A stretch of 64,000 nt of DNA from NCBI RefSeq assembly GCF_038405225.1, contig NZ_CP151657.1, positions 2,170,001 to 2,234,000 of the forward strand, given 5' to 3'. Every line of letters begins with the position of its first letter. Position 1 is the stretch's first letter. Shown here one piece after another: positions 20,649 to 30,500 of the stretch. Below the pieces are notes generated by a model. That model did no database searches. It had not been told where the DNA came from and saw only the letters and a list, made by a program, of their open reading frames with translations. This DNA is from Arthrobacter citreus. Lineage in GTDB: Bacteria; Actinomycetota; Actinomycetes; Actinomycetales; Micrococcaceae. A program made the translations under genes and the position numbers.

Positions 20649-20954
20649 CTAGCCAATGTTCTGCACGGCGCCCCTGGCACGGGCCCCCGCACTGGACGCC
20701 GTCTGGTCATTGAGGTTCAGGGTCTGCTTGACGAGGGCAATGATGTTCCTGGTCTCATTGGCTGCATTCCTAAACCGGTTCTCCACTGACTGGTATTCGT
20801 CGGAGACACCATCGGCCTGAAAATCCGACATGGCGGAATTCACCGATTTCTCCCGCTCGCCGATCAGGGATTCCAGTTGCCCCACCAGGGACTGGATATC
20901 CCCCTGCACTGCGGCGGAGGTGTCAGTGTCATAGCTCAAACGATCCTGGGACAT
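20649..20954 (-). CDS. ESAT-6/WXG100-like small protein
   Basis: 101 residues, all-helical, with two amphipathic helices broken near the middle (SAMSDFQADGVSDEY), the hairpin layout of WXG100 substrates of type VII secretion. The W-x-G turn is replaced by ADG, a common variation in the pore-forming ESAT-6-like subgroup. The C-terminal half (NAANETRNIIALVKQTL) is the second helix. It is the closest gene to another small helical protein at 21084 and lies about 4 kb from the eccD/eccC genes, so it is a likely secreted substrate. Export is inferred, not shown. Confidence 0.75.
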   Translation of the reverse strand: MSQDRLSYDTDTSAAVQGDIQSLVGQLESLIGEREKSVNSAMSDFQADGVSDEYQSVENRFRNAANETRNIIALVKQTLNLNDQTASSAGARARGAVQNIG

Positions 20955-21024
20955 GGCATACCTTTCAAAATCAGTCGGAAAATCAGGTCAGGCAGAACGA
21001 AGGGACAGAACTCGTCACCGTGGC

Positions 21025-21096
21025 GCGGTCAGCTCAATATGCTGCGGTCAGCTCAATGTGCCGCCGTCAGCGCGAGGCTGCCGTCAGCGCGAGGAA
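21025..21096. repeat. Four tandem copies at the 3' end of the WXG-like gene
   Basis: Two 19-bp units (GCGGTCAGCTCAATATGCT and GCGGTCAGCTCAATGTGCC) are followed by two 17-bp units starting GCCGTCAGCGCGAGG. The stop codon of the gene at 21084 lies in the fourth unit, and every unit carries TCA at the matching position (TGA on the minus strand). It looks like a small tandem amplification of the gene end into the intergenic region. Confidence 0.75.
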
Positions 21097-21419
21097 CCGA
21101 AACGCGCAGCATCAAAGGCGGCGGCCCCCTGCTGCTGCTGGGCGTTGTCCGCGCTTTCCTGGTCACCCAGGTGAAAGGACCGGTCCATCTCGGACTGCCC
21201 CATGAGAATGGCGGCCAGGGATACGTTCAGCTCGTTGGCCACTTCGTCGGTGCGGGCCTTGAACTCGTCAAACTTCACCCGGCCTGAGCCGTTGAACTTT
21301 CCCTCCAGCGGAGCCACCGCCTGCACCAGCGCGCGCACCAGCTGACCGAGGTCCTGGTTGGAGGCGCCCGTCTGCTGCGTCAGCGTTCCAAGTGTCTGGG
21401 AACCCATATCGAATTTCAT
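21084..21419 (-). CDS. WXG100-like small helical protein, probable type VII substrate
   Basis: 111 residues from the ATG at 21419, which has AAGGTGG six bases upstream; an adjacent GTG at 21422 is the only alternative. Two helices flank a central KFNGSGRVKFDEF turn, resembling WXG100 proteins with F-N-G in place of W-x-G. The C-terminus is a Gln/Ala-rich flexible tail (ADNAQQQQGAAAFDAARF). It pairs with the similar gene at 20649, and such pairs often form heterodimers before export. The stop codon sits within a small tandem repeat. Confidence 0.75.
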   Translation of the reverse strand: MKFDMGSQTLGTLTQQTGASNQDLGQLVRALVQAVAPLEGKFNGSGRVKFDEFKARTDEVANELNVSLAAILMGQSEMDRSFHLGDQESADNAQQQQGAAAFDAARFGSSR

Positions 21420-21714
21420 CACTGCCCACCTTCAGCGCCTCTGCGCCATCGTCCGGTTCGGTCCGGCGGTAACCCGGGCTCCCCTGCGGGATGCCGTTGG
21501 CTCTCCCCCGCTGGCTGCCCGTTGGCCTGCCGATGGCTATATCCAACGCGGACGCCCGGGGAAACACCATGCAAGCGCCCAGCCTGTGGATAACTGCGGA
21601 AAGCTGCTGCAGCAGGTGTGCGGGGCCCCGCAACCGCACGCCGGGGAACCGCTTAACCGCCGCCTGTGAAACTGCCGCCGGCAGAATGGCCTTCCGCCGC
21701 GCGCGGGGTAAACC

Positions 21715-21743
21715 TTGCTATGGTGTGGCGCACCTGCTAGGCC
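21715..21743 (+). promoter_or_regulatory. Candidate promoter for the molybdopterin oxidoreductase gene
   Basis: TTGCTA and TAGGCC are separated by 17 bp and lie 82 bp upstream of the GTG at 21825, a plausible sigma-70-type promoter. The rest of the 405-bp gap (21420-21824) is GC-rich and shows no gene or strong repeat. Confidence 0.5.
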
Positions 21744-21824
21744 TATTCGTACGGATGTGGCGGGCCGGCCGGGATGATCCCGGACCGGAGACCGCCGACG
21801 GCGGATGGTGAAGGGAAGTGCAGA

Positions 21825-24167
21825 GTGGCACGGAAGGAACCACGCGTTGAAAACGTGGATGAAAAGGACATCGAGGTCAAGGCGCCTAAATCCTGGGCGG
21901 CGGGCATCCCGGGGGTCTACAACTCGCTGAAGCCGGCCCTTCAGCACATGGGCGTAAAGCGGACGCTCGAAGCCACGTTCAAAATGAACCAGAAGGACGG
22001 CTTCGACTGCCCCAGCTGCGCCTGGCCGGATCCAAACCACCGCAGCAAATTCGAGTACTGCGAAGAAGGCGTCAAGGCAGTCACTTGGGAGGCCACCCCC
22101 GTGGTCATCTCATCGGAATTCTGGGCAGAGCACAGCATCAGCGAGCTTCGCAGCCGCACGGAATACTGGCTGGGCATGCAGGGCCGCCTCACCGAGCCCG
22201 TCTACAAGCCGGCCGGATCCGACCACTACCACCCCGTCAGCTGGGACGAGGCCTTCCGTCTTGTGGCGGACAAGCTCAACAGCCTGGAATCCCCGCACGA
22301 GGCTGCTTTCTACACCAGCGGCCGAACCTCCAACGAGGCAGCCTTCCTGTACCAGCTCATGGTGCGCGGTTTCGGCACCAACAACCTTCCGGACTGCTCC
22401 AACATGTGCCATGAGTCCTCCGGCTGGGCCATGGGCCAGACCATCGGAATCGGCAAGGCAACCGTCACTTACGATGACTTCGGCAAGGCGGACCTCATCA
22501 TCCTGATGGGACAGAACCCCGGAACCAACCATCCGCGCATGCTCACCGCCCTCGAGGGCTGCAAGCGCAACGGCGGCAGCATTGTGGCCGTAAACCCGCT
22601 CCCCGAAGCCGGCCTCCGGCGGTACAAGAATCCGCAGAAGGTCCGCGGCATTGCGGGCAAGGGAACCGAGCTCGCCGATCAGTTCCTGCAGGTCCGCCTC
22701 GGCGGCGACATGGCGCTGCTGCAGGCCATCTCCAAGCGCGTCCTGGAAGCGGAGGAGCGCAACCCCGGCACGGTCCTGGACCACGATTTCCTGGAAAAGC
22801 ACTGCGAAGGCCTGGAAGACCTCAAGCAGCACCTTGTCCATCTTGATGACGCCACGGTGGTGGAGGCCACCGGCCTGCCGATCGAGGAGATCAATGAACT
22901 CGCCGACCGGTATCTGAAAGCCGAGAAGGTCATCATTACCTGGGCCATGGGCATTACCCAGCAGAAAAAGGCAGTGCCCACCATCAAGGAAATGATCAAC
23001 CTGCTGCTGCTGCGCGGGAACATCGGCAAGCCGGGTGCAGGCGCAGCTCCCATCCGCGGACACAGCAACGTTCAGGGCGACCGCACCATGGGCATCTGGG
23101 AACAAATGCCCCCTGCCTTCCTGGACGCGCTCGGCAAGGAATTCAACTTCGATCCCCCGCGGGACCACGGCACCGACGCCGTCGAAACCTTTTACCGCAT
23201 GCAGGACGGACACATCAAGGTTTTTGTTGCCCTCGGCGGCAACCTCATTTCGGCCATCTCCGATACGCACTTCGCCGAAGCCGCAATGCAGAAAACCGAA
23301 ATGACGGTCCAGATCTCCATCAAGCTCAACCGGTCACATCTCATCACCGGAGAGGAAGCGCTCATTCTGCCCACAAAGGGCCGGACGGAGCTGGACATCC
23401 AGGAGAGCGGGCCGCAGTTTGTTTCGGTGGAGGACACCGTGTGCGCTGTTCACGCATCCAGGGGAAACCTGACGCCGGTCTCTGACAACCTGCTGTCCGA
23501 ACCGGCCATCGTGTCCCGGCTGGGCGCCCTGATCGTCGGGGACAGGATCGACGCCGACTGGGCAGGCTTTGAGAAGAACTACGACCTGATCCGCGATCAC
23601 ATCGGCCGGGTGGTGGAAGGCTGCGACAACTACAACGAGCGAATCAGGCACGAGGGCGGGTTTGTGCTGCCCAACGGTCCCCGGGATTCGCGGACGTTCC
23701 ACACGCCGACGGGCAAGGCAGTGCTGACGGTTAATGATTTGGAAGCCGTGGAGCGCCCCGAGGGTACCCTCATCCTGCAGTCGCTGCGCTCCCACGATCA
23801 GTGGAACACCACCATCTACGGACACAATGACCGGTACCGGGGTATCCGCGGCGGACGCCACGTGCTCTTCATGAACGCTGAGGACATCACGGAACTGGGC
23901 CTGAGCGACGGACAGTACGTGGACATTCACGGCGTCCACCACGACAACGCGGAGCGGGTGCTGCGCAAATTCCGTGTCGTCTCCTACCCCACGCCGCGGG
24001 GCTGCGTTGCCGCCTACTATCCCGAGGCCAACGTCCTGGTGCCGATGGACCACGTCGCGGAGGGCAGCAACACTCCCGTGTCGAAAACGGTGCTGGTGCG
24101 GGTGGAGCCCAATCTCGATCCGGCAGCGGAGCAGCGCGAGGATTTCAAGACGCGGACGCCCGCCTAG
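21825..24167 (+). CDS. FdhF/YdeP-family molybdopterin oxidoreductase
   Basis: 780 residues from a GTG with AAGGGAAG upstream. It belongs to the DMSO-reductase superfamily using bis-MGD. The N-terminus has only CPSCAW (Cys62, Cys65) in place of the four-cysteine Fe-S motif of classic formate dehydrogenases, a trait of the YdeP group. Molybdopterin-contact blocks include HPVSWDEAFRLVADKL, YTSGRTSNEAAFLYQLMVRG, NMCHESSGWAMGQTIG, GANLI-like LIILMGQNPGTNHPRML, and the C-terminal SHDQWNTTIYG. The physiological substrate of YdeP-type enzymes is not established; the symbol is therefore left blank. A DUF6457-like gene just downstream on the opposite strand suggests a molybdenum-cofactor link. It separates the two ESAT-6-like genes from the rest of the type VII locus. 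Confidence 0.88.
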   Translation: MARKEPRVENVDEKDIEVKAPKSWAAGIPGVYNSLKPALQHMGVKRTLEATFKMNQKDGFDCPSCAWPDPNHRSKFEYCEEGVKAVTWEATPVVISSEFWAEHSISELRSRTEYWLGMQGRLTEPVYKPAGSDHYHPVSWDEAFRLVADKLNSLESPHEAAFYTSGRTSNEAAFLYQLMVRGFGTNNLPDCSNMCHESSGWAMGQTIGIGKATVTYDDFGKADLIILMGQNPGTNHPRMLTALEGCKRNGGSIVAVNPLPEAGLRRYKNPQKVRGIAGKGTELADQFLQVRLGGDMALLQAISKRVLEAEERNPGTVLDHDFLEKHCEGLEDLKQHLVHLDDATVVEATGLPIEEINELADRYLKAEKVIITWAMGITQQKKAVPTIKEMINLLLLRGNIGKPGAGAAPIRGHSNVQGDRTMGIWEQMPPAFLDALGKEFNFDPPRDHGTDAVETFYRMQDGHIKVFVALGGNLISAISDTHFAEAAMQKTEMTVQISIKLNRSHLITGEEALILPTKGRTELDIQESGPQFVSVEDTVCAVHASRGNLTPVSDNLLSEPAIVSRLGALIVGDRIDADWAGFEKNYDLIRDHIGRVVEGCDNYNERIRHEGGFVLPNGPRDSRTFHTPTGKAVLTVNDLEAVERPEGTLILQSLRSHDQWNTTIYGHNDRYRGIRGGRHVLFMNAEDITELGLSDGQYVDIHGVHHDNAERVLRKFRVVSYPTPRGCVAAYYPEANVLVPMDHVAEGSNTPVSKTVLVRVEPNLDPAAEQREDFKTRTPA

Positions 24168-24224
24168 CCGGCGGCGCCGGTCCCGCGCGCCCGCCCGTCC
24201 CGGTCACTGGCCGGAGCGGCGGGC

Positions 24225-24262
24225 GCCCGGGCCACCCGCGGTGTCACAGCGGGTGGCCGGGC
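24225..24262. terminator. Convergent-gene hairpin terminator
   Basis: CCCGGGCCACCCGC pairs with GCGGGTGGCCGGG with one bulged G around a 9-nt loop, between the plus-strand oxidoreductase and the minus-strand gene at 24276. There is no long T-tract; it is placed to serve both genes. Confidence 0.55.
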
Positions 24263-24275
24263 AACCCTCGGCTGG

Positions 24276-24593
24276 CTACTGGGCCGAGTCCTTCCAGCCC
24301 GGCTGGTCCGGGCCATCAAGGCCGGTGGCCGCAAGCTGGAAAGCCGTATCCGCTGCACTGCGGACAGCCTCATCCGCTGCCTTCCGGCCACTGGTCTTGG
24401 ACAGCCCGGCCGCGTACCCCACCACAAACGTGCTGATCAGCCCGGCGTTGTTTCCAACCGTCTTGGATGACTGTTCCGCGAGCTCCACGAGCATCTTGTG
24501 GTCCACTTCCAAGTCCAGAATCTGCAGTGCCTGGGTTAGGCGCCGGCTCCATTCACTCAGCGTGCGTTCTTCGGTATCAGGGTTCGAACTCAT
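24276..24593 (-). CDS. DUF6457-like small protein
   Basis: 105 residues from the ATG at 24593 with AAGGAG six bases upstream; a frame opening 18 codons earlier lacks this. It starts with a short helical segment (TLSEWSRRLTQALQILDLEV) and contains VDHKMLVELAEQSSKTVGNN and GLISTFVVGYAAGLSK. I recall this pattern as DUF6457, found beside molybdenum-enzyme genes such as fdhD and mobA. Position next to the FdhF/YdeP-type gene, in convergent orientation, agrees with a role in molybdoenzyme function, but its mechanism is unknown. Confidence 0.7.
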   Translation of the reverse strand: MSSNPDTEERTLSEWSRRLTQALQILDLEVDHKMLVELAEQSSKTVGNNAGLISTFVVGYAAGLSKTSGRKAADEAVRSAADTAFQLAATGLDGPDQPGWKDSAQ

Positions 24594-24779
24594 GGCATCT
24601 CCTTCGGTGCGGACTGGTGCATCAAGGATTAGCACCGGGCGCTGCATTGCACAACGTCCGCGCCACCGCGCGTCGCCGTCCTGATTTCCGGAGTTATCCC
24701 CAGACCTAGAATCCCCCGGGCAGGACAGCCCCGCCGGTGCAAGGATGTACGCAACGTGTCCAAGGGCGAGGGGACCTCA

Positions 24780-25058
24780 GTGGCCAGCGACTATGACAAC
24801 CAGCTCATCGAATCCGTCACCGTGCGCCGGCACCGGCTGCTGGCGGCCCTTCTCTTCGGGGGAAATCCGCATGAACGCCGCTGGATGGACAGCCTCCGGT
24901 TGTTTATCCTCAGCGTCGCAGCCGCAGCGGTCATCGCCTCGGTCTGTGTCGGATACTCCTTTGTCAGCAACCTGCTCGCCGACAACCGCGCCAAACAGGA
25001 ACACGCCGCGGTCCCGGCCTCCGTCAGTTCCACGCTTTTGCACCGGGCCGGTGGCTAA
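24780..25058 (+). CDS. Single-TM protein resembling an EccB N-terminus, type VII locus
   Basis: 92 residues from the GTG at 24780, which has GAGGGG upstream; the GTG eight codons earlier is weaker. One membrane segment lies at about 40-62 (LFILSVAAAAVIASVCVGYS). The preceding stretch VRRHRLLAALLFGGNPHERRWMD and the TM resemble the cytoplasmic tail and membrane anchor of EccB, but the large extracytoplasmic EccB domain is missing. It sits 5 bp before eccD and is transcribed with it. EccB homology is inference from pattern and position. Confidence 0.6.
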   Translation: MASDYDNQLIESVTVRRHRLLAALLFGGNPHERRWMDSLRLFILSVAAAAVIASVCVGYSFVSNLLADNRAKQEHAAVPASVSSTLLHRAGG

Positions 25059-25063
25059 CAGCC

Positions 25064-26401
25064 ATGGCGCACCCCTTTACCCGAGTCACGCTGATTGGCA
25101 CCCGCACGCACGTTGACCTGTTGCTGCCCTCGAATCAGCCCGTCGGACTGCTTCTGCCCCAGGTGCTGAATATCTTGGATGACCCACCCGCCCAGGCGGT
25201 CGCAGCCAAGGTGTTGGTGGCGGCGGACGGTACGGAGCTTAATGCTGAGGCGTCCCTGAACCAGGCCGGAGTCCTGGACGGAACGTCCCTGCTGCTGTGC
25301 AATGCCTCTGAAGCCCCTCCCGCAGCCGTCGTCTACGATGTCAACGACTTGGTCGTTAGCGGGGCGGGGTCGGTCACCGGCCGGTGGAATCGCCGGTGCC
25401 GGGACATCACCGCAGGGACCTATGTTGCGCTGAGCATCTGGGCCGGGGCCGAAATTCTGCTGGCCTTTCTCGCACCGGATGCGGCCTGGTGGATGCTTTT
25501 TGTGTTGTCCCTGCTCGGGCTGGCCGCAGGGACAGCGGTGAATCACGGTCCCCGCCGCTCCGCCATCGGTTCCGCGTTTCTGGGCGCCGGCTGGCTGACC
25601 GGCCTGGGCGGGGCCATCCATCTGTACGGCGGCGTTCCGGAACGTTTTCCGCCGGCTGCCGTGGCGCTGGCGGGGTTGACAGTCCTGACTCTGGCCGCGC
25701 TCGGAGCCGGTGCGGCCCAGCCGCGCGCGTGGTTCAGCGGTGCCGCCACCCTGGCCCTCGCCGCCGGGCTGTGGACGGCCGCCGGTGCCTTCAGCGGCGA
25801 CTCCGTGCGGGCCGCAGCCCTCGCAGCGCCGGCAAGTGTGCTGCTGCTGGGACTGCTGCCCAAAATGGCCCTGGCCTCCTCGGGGCTGGCCACGCTGGAT
25901 GATCAACGCGCGAAGGGCGGTTCCATCGCCCGCAGCAATGCGGTGGACGCCCTTGCCGCCGCCCACCGCAGCCTGACGCTCGGAACAGTCGTCGCCGCAC
26001 TGTCCCTGGCACCGGGCCTGTGGCTTCTCGGCACCGACACGAACCGCCAACACTGGACGCTTCCCCTGCTGCTGGCGCTGACGCTGGCGGTTTTTCTGCG
26101 CACCCGCTCCTTTCCCCTGGTGGCACAGCGCAGTGCGCTGTACCTGGCCGCCGCCGTCGGCCTCAGCGCAGCAGTGCTGGCTGCGCTGCGGTTCCTCCCC
26201 CACCAGCCGTGGGCGGTGGGTTTGGCCGTCCTGGGAACCGCGGCCGGCGCCGCCATGGCACTAACCCTGGTGTTCCCCGACCATACGCTGGCCCGTCTCC
26301 GGCTGCTGGCCAAGCGGCTGGAATCGGTGGCCATCCTGGCTTCTGTTCCGCTGGCCGTCGGACTTTTTGGCGTATTCGCCCAACTTCTGGGGAGTTTCTA
26401 A
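25064..26401 (+). CDS. eccD: Type VII secretion integral membrane protein EccD
   Basis: 445 residues. The N-terminal ubiquitin-like domain (about 1-85: FTRVTLIGTRTHVDLLLPSN through DGTSLLLC) precedes about 11 membrane segments from residue 115 to the end. EccD forms the membrane cavity of the ESX translocon. The gene starts 5 bp after the EccB-like stub and its TAA stop overlaps the next ATG (TAATG), so the three ORFs are translationally coupled. The length is close to mycobacterial EccD. Confidence 0.9.
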   Translation: MAHPFTRVTLIGTRTHVDLLLPSNQPVGLLLPQVLNILDDPPAQAVAAKVLVAADGTELNAEASLNQAGVLDGTSLLLCNASEAPPAAVVYDVNDLVVSGAGSVTGRWNRRCRDITAGTYVALSIWAGAEILLAFLAPDAAWWMLFVLSLLGLAAGTAVNHGPRRSAIGSAFLGAGWLTGLGGAIHLYGGVPERFPPAAVALAGLTVLTLAALGAGAAQPRAWFSGAATLALAAGLWTAAGAFSGDSVRAAALAAPASVLLLGLLPKMALASSGLATLDDQRAKGGSIARSNAVDALAAAHRSLTLGTVVAALSLAPGLWLLGTDTNRQHWTLPLLLALTLAVFLRTRSFPLVAQRSALYLAAAVGLSAAVLAALRFLPHQPWAVGLAVLGTAAGAAMALTLVFPDHTLARLRLLAKRLESVAILASVPLAVGLFGVFAQLLGSF

Positions 26402-27558
26402 TGCACGGTGTCTTCACCCCACTCCCATCCGAGTCCTACGGCGCCCCGGCGCGCGCCTCCGGCGACGGCTTCGAATCGGATCCACAACGGATACGGCGCG
26501 TCCTGCGGACCCGGCCGGCGCAGTCACCCCTGCACCGTTTTCTGGCCGGTTCCGCTGGCCTCTTCCGCGGCGACGACTATCCGCAGCGGCTGGCCGGAGA
26601 AGCCGCCGGAACACAGCACCCGGTGACAACGGGGCGCCGCATCGCAGTGGTCGGCACACGCGGCGGGGCGGGAAAAACCACGGTCGCCGCACTGCTGGCA
26701 CGTATTTACGCCGCCATGCGCAGCGACACCATCGCCGTCGTCGATCTGGCTCCTGGAGCCGGAACCCTTGGCCTGCGCCTTGGGGTTCCCCATGCGCCGC
26801 CGCTCGAGACCGCCGCCGCCCGGCTGCAGGCAGGAACTCCCGAATCCCTGCGCGGGCTCACCGCGCTCCTGTCCGTCGCCGAGCCGGGAAACCTTCTCGT
26901 GGCAGGCCGCCGGGCGCAGAAGAACCACGGAGGAGAGAGCACCAGCCATCCCGCCACCACCGTGTGGGTTCCCGCCGGGCCCCACACGCCGCCGGAGTGG
27001 ACCCCGGACGGCCCACCTGATGCCGGTGGCCCCGGACAAACCCGCAGCGCACGAAACACCCCGCCGGAAGTGCCCGACGGCGCCTCCCGGATGTCCCGGG
27101 TCATCTCCCGCTACTGTCCCGTCACCATCTTCGACTGCGGTTCGGGACTAACTGATCCTGCCACGCTGTGGGCGGCCGGACACTCGCATGTGGCGGTCTT
27201 CGTCACCCCTGCCAGTGTTGCCGGGCTGGACGACGCCCTGGAGTATGCCCACGCCTGGCGGCGCAACCCCGGGCACTCTGCAACGCCCTTGTTGGTACTG
27301 GTGGTCCAACCTGCCTCCGACCGGTATTTCACGGCATCGCGGGAAGCAGACCGGCTGAGTCTTGCCGGAGTGCCGGCCCTTCATCTGGGCCGGGACCGGC
27401 ACCTGGCCGCCGGGGTTGAGGTGAGTCCGCCCCTGTTATCCCGCCGCACCCGCCTGGAGGCGGTCACCGTGGCCTCGCGGGTCCTGACCGCCGCCGTCTC
27501 CAGCCCGGGGCCGCAGCTGCCCGTTGAACAGATTACTCACGGAAACCTCCGCCTATGA
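26401..27558 (+). CDS. MinD/ParA-like (EspI-like) ATPase of the type VII locus
   Basis: 385 residues. A deviant Walker A loop, GTRGGAGKTTVAALLA (about 85-100), has Arg in place of the first Lys. The Walker B-type strand is CPVTIFDCGSGLTDP, and HVAVFVTPASVAGLDDALEY follows. A disordered N-terminus (1-75) and a Pro/Gly-rich insert (about 180-230) are unusual. MinD-like proteins accompany ESX loci (EspI in mycobacteria) and may regulate secretion in response to nucleotide state; the exact role is unknown. It overlaps eccD by 1 bp and eccC by 4 bp (ATGA). Confidence 0.8.
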   Translation: MHGVFTPLPSESYGAPARASGDGFESDPQRIRRVLRTRPAQSPLHRFLAGSAGLFRGDDYPQRLAGEAAGTQHPVTTGRRIAVVGTRGGAGKTTVAALLARIYAAMRSDTIAVVDLAPGAGTLGLRLGVPHAPPLETAAARLQAGTPESLRGLTALLSVAEPGNLLVAGRRAQKNHGGESTSHPATTVWVPAGPHTPPEWTPDGPPDAGGPGQTRSARNTPPEVPDGASRMSRVISRYCPVTIFDCGSGLTDPATLWAAGHSHVAVFVTPASVAGLDDALEYAHAWRRNPGHSATPLLVLVVQPASDRYFTASREADRLSLAGVPALHLGRDRHLAAGVEVSPPLLSRRTRLEAVTVASRVLTAAVSSPGPQLPVEQITHGNLRL

Positions 27559-30500
27559 GCACGAGAATCCTGCACCGTCCAGCGCGCACCACTGCCCCGG
27601 CAAGAACCATGGATGCCTTTACCCTGGATGCCCCTCCTCCCCTGGAAGGCGGCAAAACCGGCATGAACATGATGTCCCTCGTTCCCCTTCTGGGCGCCGG
27701 AGTCTCGATGACAGTCATGATGCTCTTTCGGGGATCACCGCTGGCCGCCGTGGGAGCCCTGATGATGATCGTGACCATCATTGCGTCGGTGATCATGATG
27801 CTCAGCCAGCGGGGCCGGCAGGGTAAACAGCGCCGGGAACAGCGGGAAAACTATCTGGAATATTTGGAGCGTTCACGGGCCGCCCTTCGAGCCGATGAAC
27901 TCAAGGCGCTTGCCGTCGCACGGGTTGCCAGTCCGCCGCCGGACGCCCTGTTCGACATCCTCCGCAACCCGCAGCGCATCTGGGAACGCCGCCGCTCCAA
28001 CGAGGATTTCCTGCACGTGCGGATCGGAACCGGCCCGCGCCGCAACCGTGACATCACGATAATGAATCCCGGATCGGCGCTTGCCCAGACTGACACCTTC
28101 ATGACCACCGAGCTGGAAATCCTCAAGCGCCGCTATGAGTCCAGCCCCGAGTTGCCGCTGACCGTGCCCCTGGACGGTGCCGGCAACGTTTCGGTGGTCG
28201 GATCCCGCAGCTTCGTAACCACGGTGGCACGGCTCCTGCTCACTGAAGGCACGGCTTTCCATTCCCCCGAAGACCTCCATCTGGCGCTGATCCTTCCGGA
28301 GGAGCGGCGGGATGATTGGGAATGGACCGCGTGGCTGCCACACCTGGCGGACCAGAAAAGTACGCACCCAACTGGTCCCGTGCGGCGGCTCGCTCCCACG
28401 GCCGATGCCCTGGCCGAGGTCCTCGCCGAGGACCTGGACCTCCGTTCATCCCTCGCCGCGGAATCCCGGAAGAACTTCCTGCGCGGCGGCGTTGGCGCAT
28501 CCCTGCCCCGCCTGCTGGTGGTCAGCGATTCGTACGGCATGCTTCCGGCGGAGCTGCAGCTGCCGGATCAGCAGGCCTCGGCTGGGTCGCTGGGCATCAC
28601 CACGCTTTTCCTCGTTGCCGACCGGCGGCAGGAACCGGGCGAAGTGGCGGTGCGCATCAGTGAGGAGCCCGGCGAGGGGTTCATCCTGGAGAACTACCGC
28701 GGCGATCCGGTGAACCCCACCGTCGAGCACGGAACCCTGGACAGCCTCCCCGTGCCGCTGGCCGAAGCCCTGGCCCGGGAACAGGCACCGCTGCGGCTTG
28801 CTCCCGATTCGCTGGAACACGACGCGTCCGGGAACGCCCAGGGCTTCCTCGAGATGCTGGGACTCTCGGCCAATCTGGACGAGGCGGACATCAGGCGGTT
28901 GTGGAAGCCCCGCGGCGAGGTGGATTTCCTCCGGGTTCCGCTGGGCCCCGATGACCGCGGCCGCCCGGCACTGCTGGATCTGAAGGAATCGGCACAGTTC
29001 GGCCACGGGCCGCACGGTCTCTGCGTTGGTGCTACCGGATCGGGCAAATCGGAGCTTCTGCGCAGCATGGTGGTGGGGCTGCTGGCCACCCACTCCCCCG
29101 AAGTCCTCGCCATGGTGCTGGTGGACTACAAGGGCGGCGCCACCTTCGCGCCGTTTACCGGGGCGCCGCAGGTAGCCGGCGTCATCACCAACCTGTCCGA
29201 CGACGTCAGCCTCATCGAGCGCGTTTACGCCAGTCTCTCGGGCGAAATACAGAGGCGGCAGGAAGTGCTCAAGGCGGCCGGGAACCTCGCCAACATCACC
29301 GACTATCAGCTGCACCGGCAGGAGCTGAAAGCCAGCGGCCGGGATCTGGCGCCCCTGCCGCATCTGGTGGTGATCATCGACGAGTTCGGTGAACTGCTCA
29401 CTGCCCGCCCGGATTTTATCGAACTCTTCCTGTCCATCGGCCGCATCGGACGCTCCATCGGGGTTCACCTGCTGCTGTCCAGCCAGCGGATCGAAGGCGG
29501 AAAGCTGCGCGGCCTGGATACCTACCTCAGTTACCGGATTGGACTGCGCACGCTCTCCGAAGCCGAATCCCGGACGGTCCTGGACACTGCCGATGCCTTT
29601 CATCTGCCTCCGGTCCCCGGGTTCGGCTACCTGAAGGTGGACACCACCACCTATACCCGGTTCAAGGCCGGCTACGTGTCCGGGCCGCTGGAGTCGGCAC
29701 AGCAGGATGAGCAGCCGGAGTATAAAAATGATCATCCCGTTGTCCTGCCGGTGCCACGCTATGCAGCGTCCCTCGCTGGTCCCGCGGAGGCCCGCGGCCG
29801 TGCGGCCGGCGGCCACGAGGCGGGCGACGGCGACGGCGAAGGCGTGGCCCCCTCTGCGCCGTCATCGACGCCGTCGTCCAAACGCACCACGGGGCCGACG
29901 GTGCTCTCCACGCTCATGGACACCCTCTCCGCGTTCCCGCGCGCCGTGGCCCCCATCTGGCTGCCGCCGCTGCCCCGCGGCATTTCCCTTGACCAGGCGG
30001 CCGGCGGGCTCTCCGGGGACAACGGGCCTTCCGAGAACAGAGGGCTGAGGCTCGCCAGCGGCGGATCGCTGCGGATCCCCGTGGGCCTGCTGGATGACCC
30101 GGCCAAGCAGTGGCAGGGAATCTGGGAACTGGACCTGGCCGCGAACGGCGGCAATGCGGCCATCGTCGGCGGGCCGCAGACCGGCAAGAGCACCGCCCTG
30201 CGCACCATCGTGGCGTCGCTGTCGCTGACGCACAGCCCCGCCGAGGTGGGCATCTATGCCGTTGACCTGCTGGGCAGCAGCCTTCTGCCGCTGGAAGGAC
30301 TGCCCCATGTGGGCGGGGTGGCGGTGCGCACCAATCGGGAGATCGTGCGCCGGACCGTGGACGAGCTGCTGGCCATGCTCGCCCACCGCGAGCAGGTGTT
30401 CGAACAACACCGGGTGGATTCGCTGGCAAGTCTGCGACGGCGGTGCCTGGCGGGGGAAATCCCTGAATTGCCCAGCGCCGACATCGTTCTGGTCCTGGAC

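Noticed and set aside
28446-29816. 456-residue minus-strand frame in eccC
   Set aside because: Shadow of eccC domain 1.
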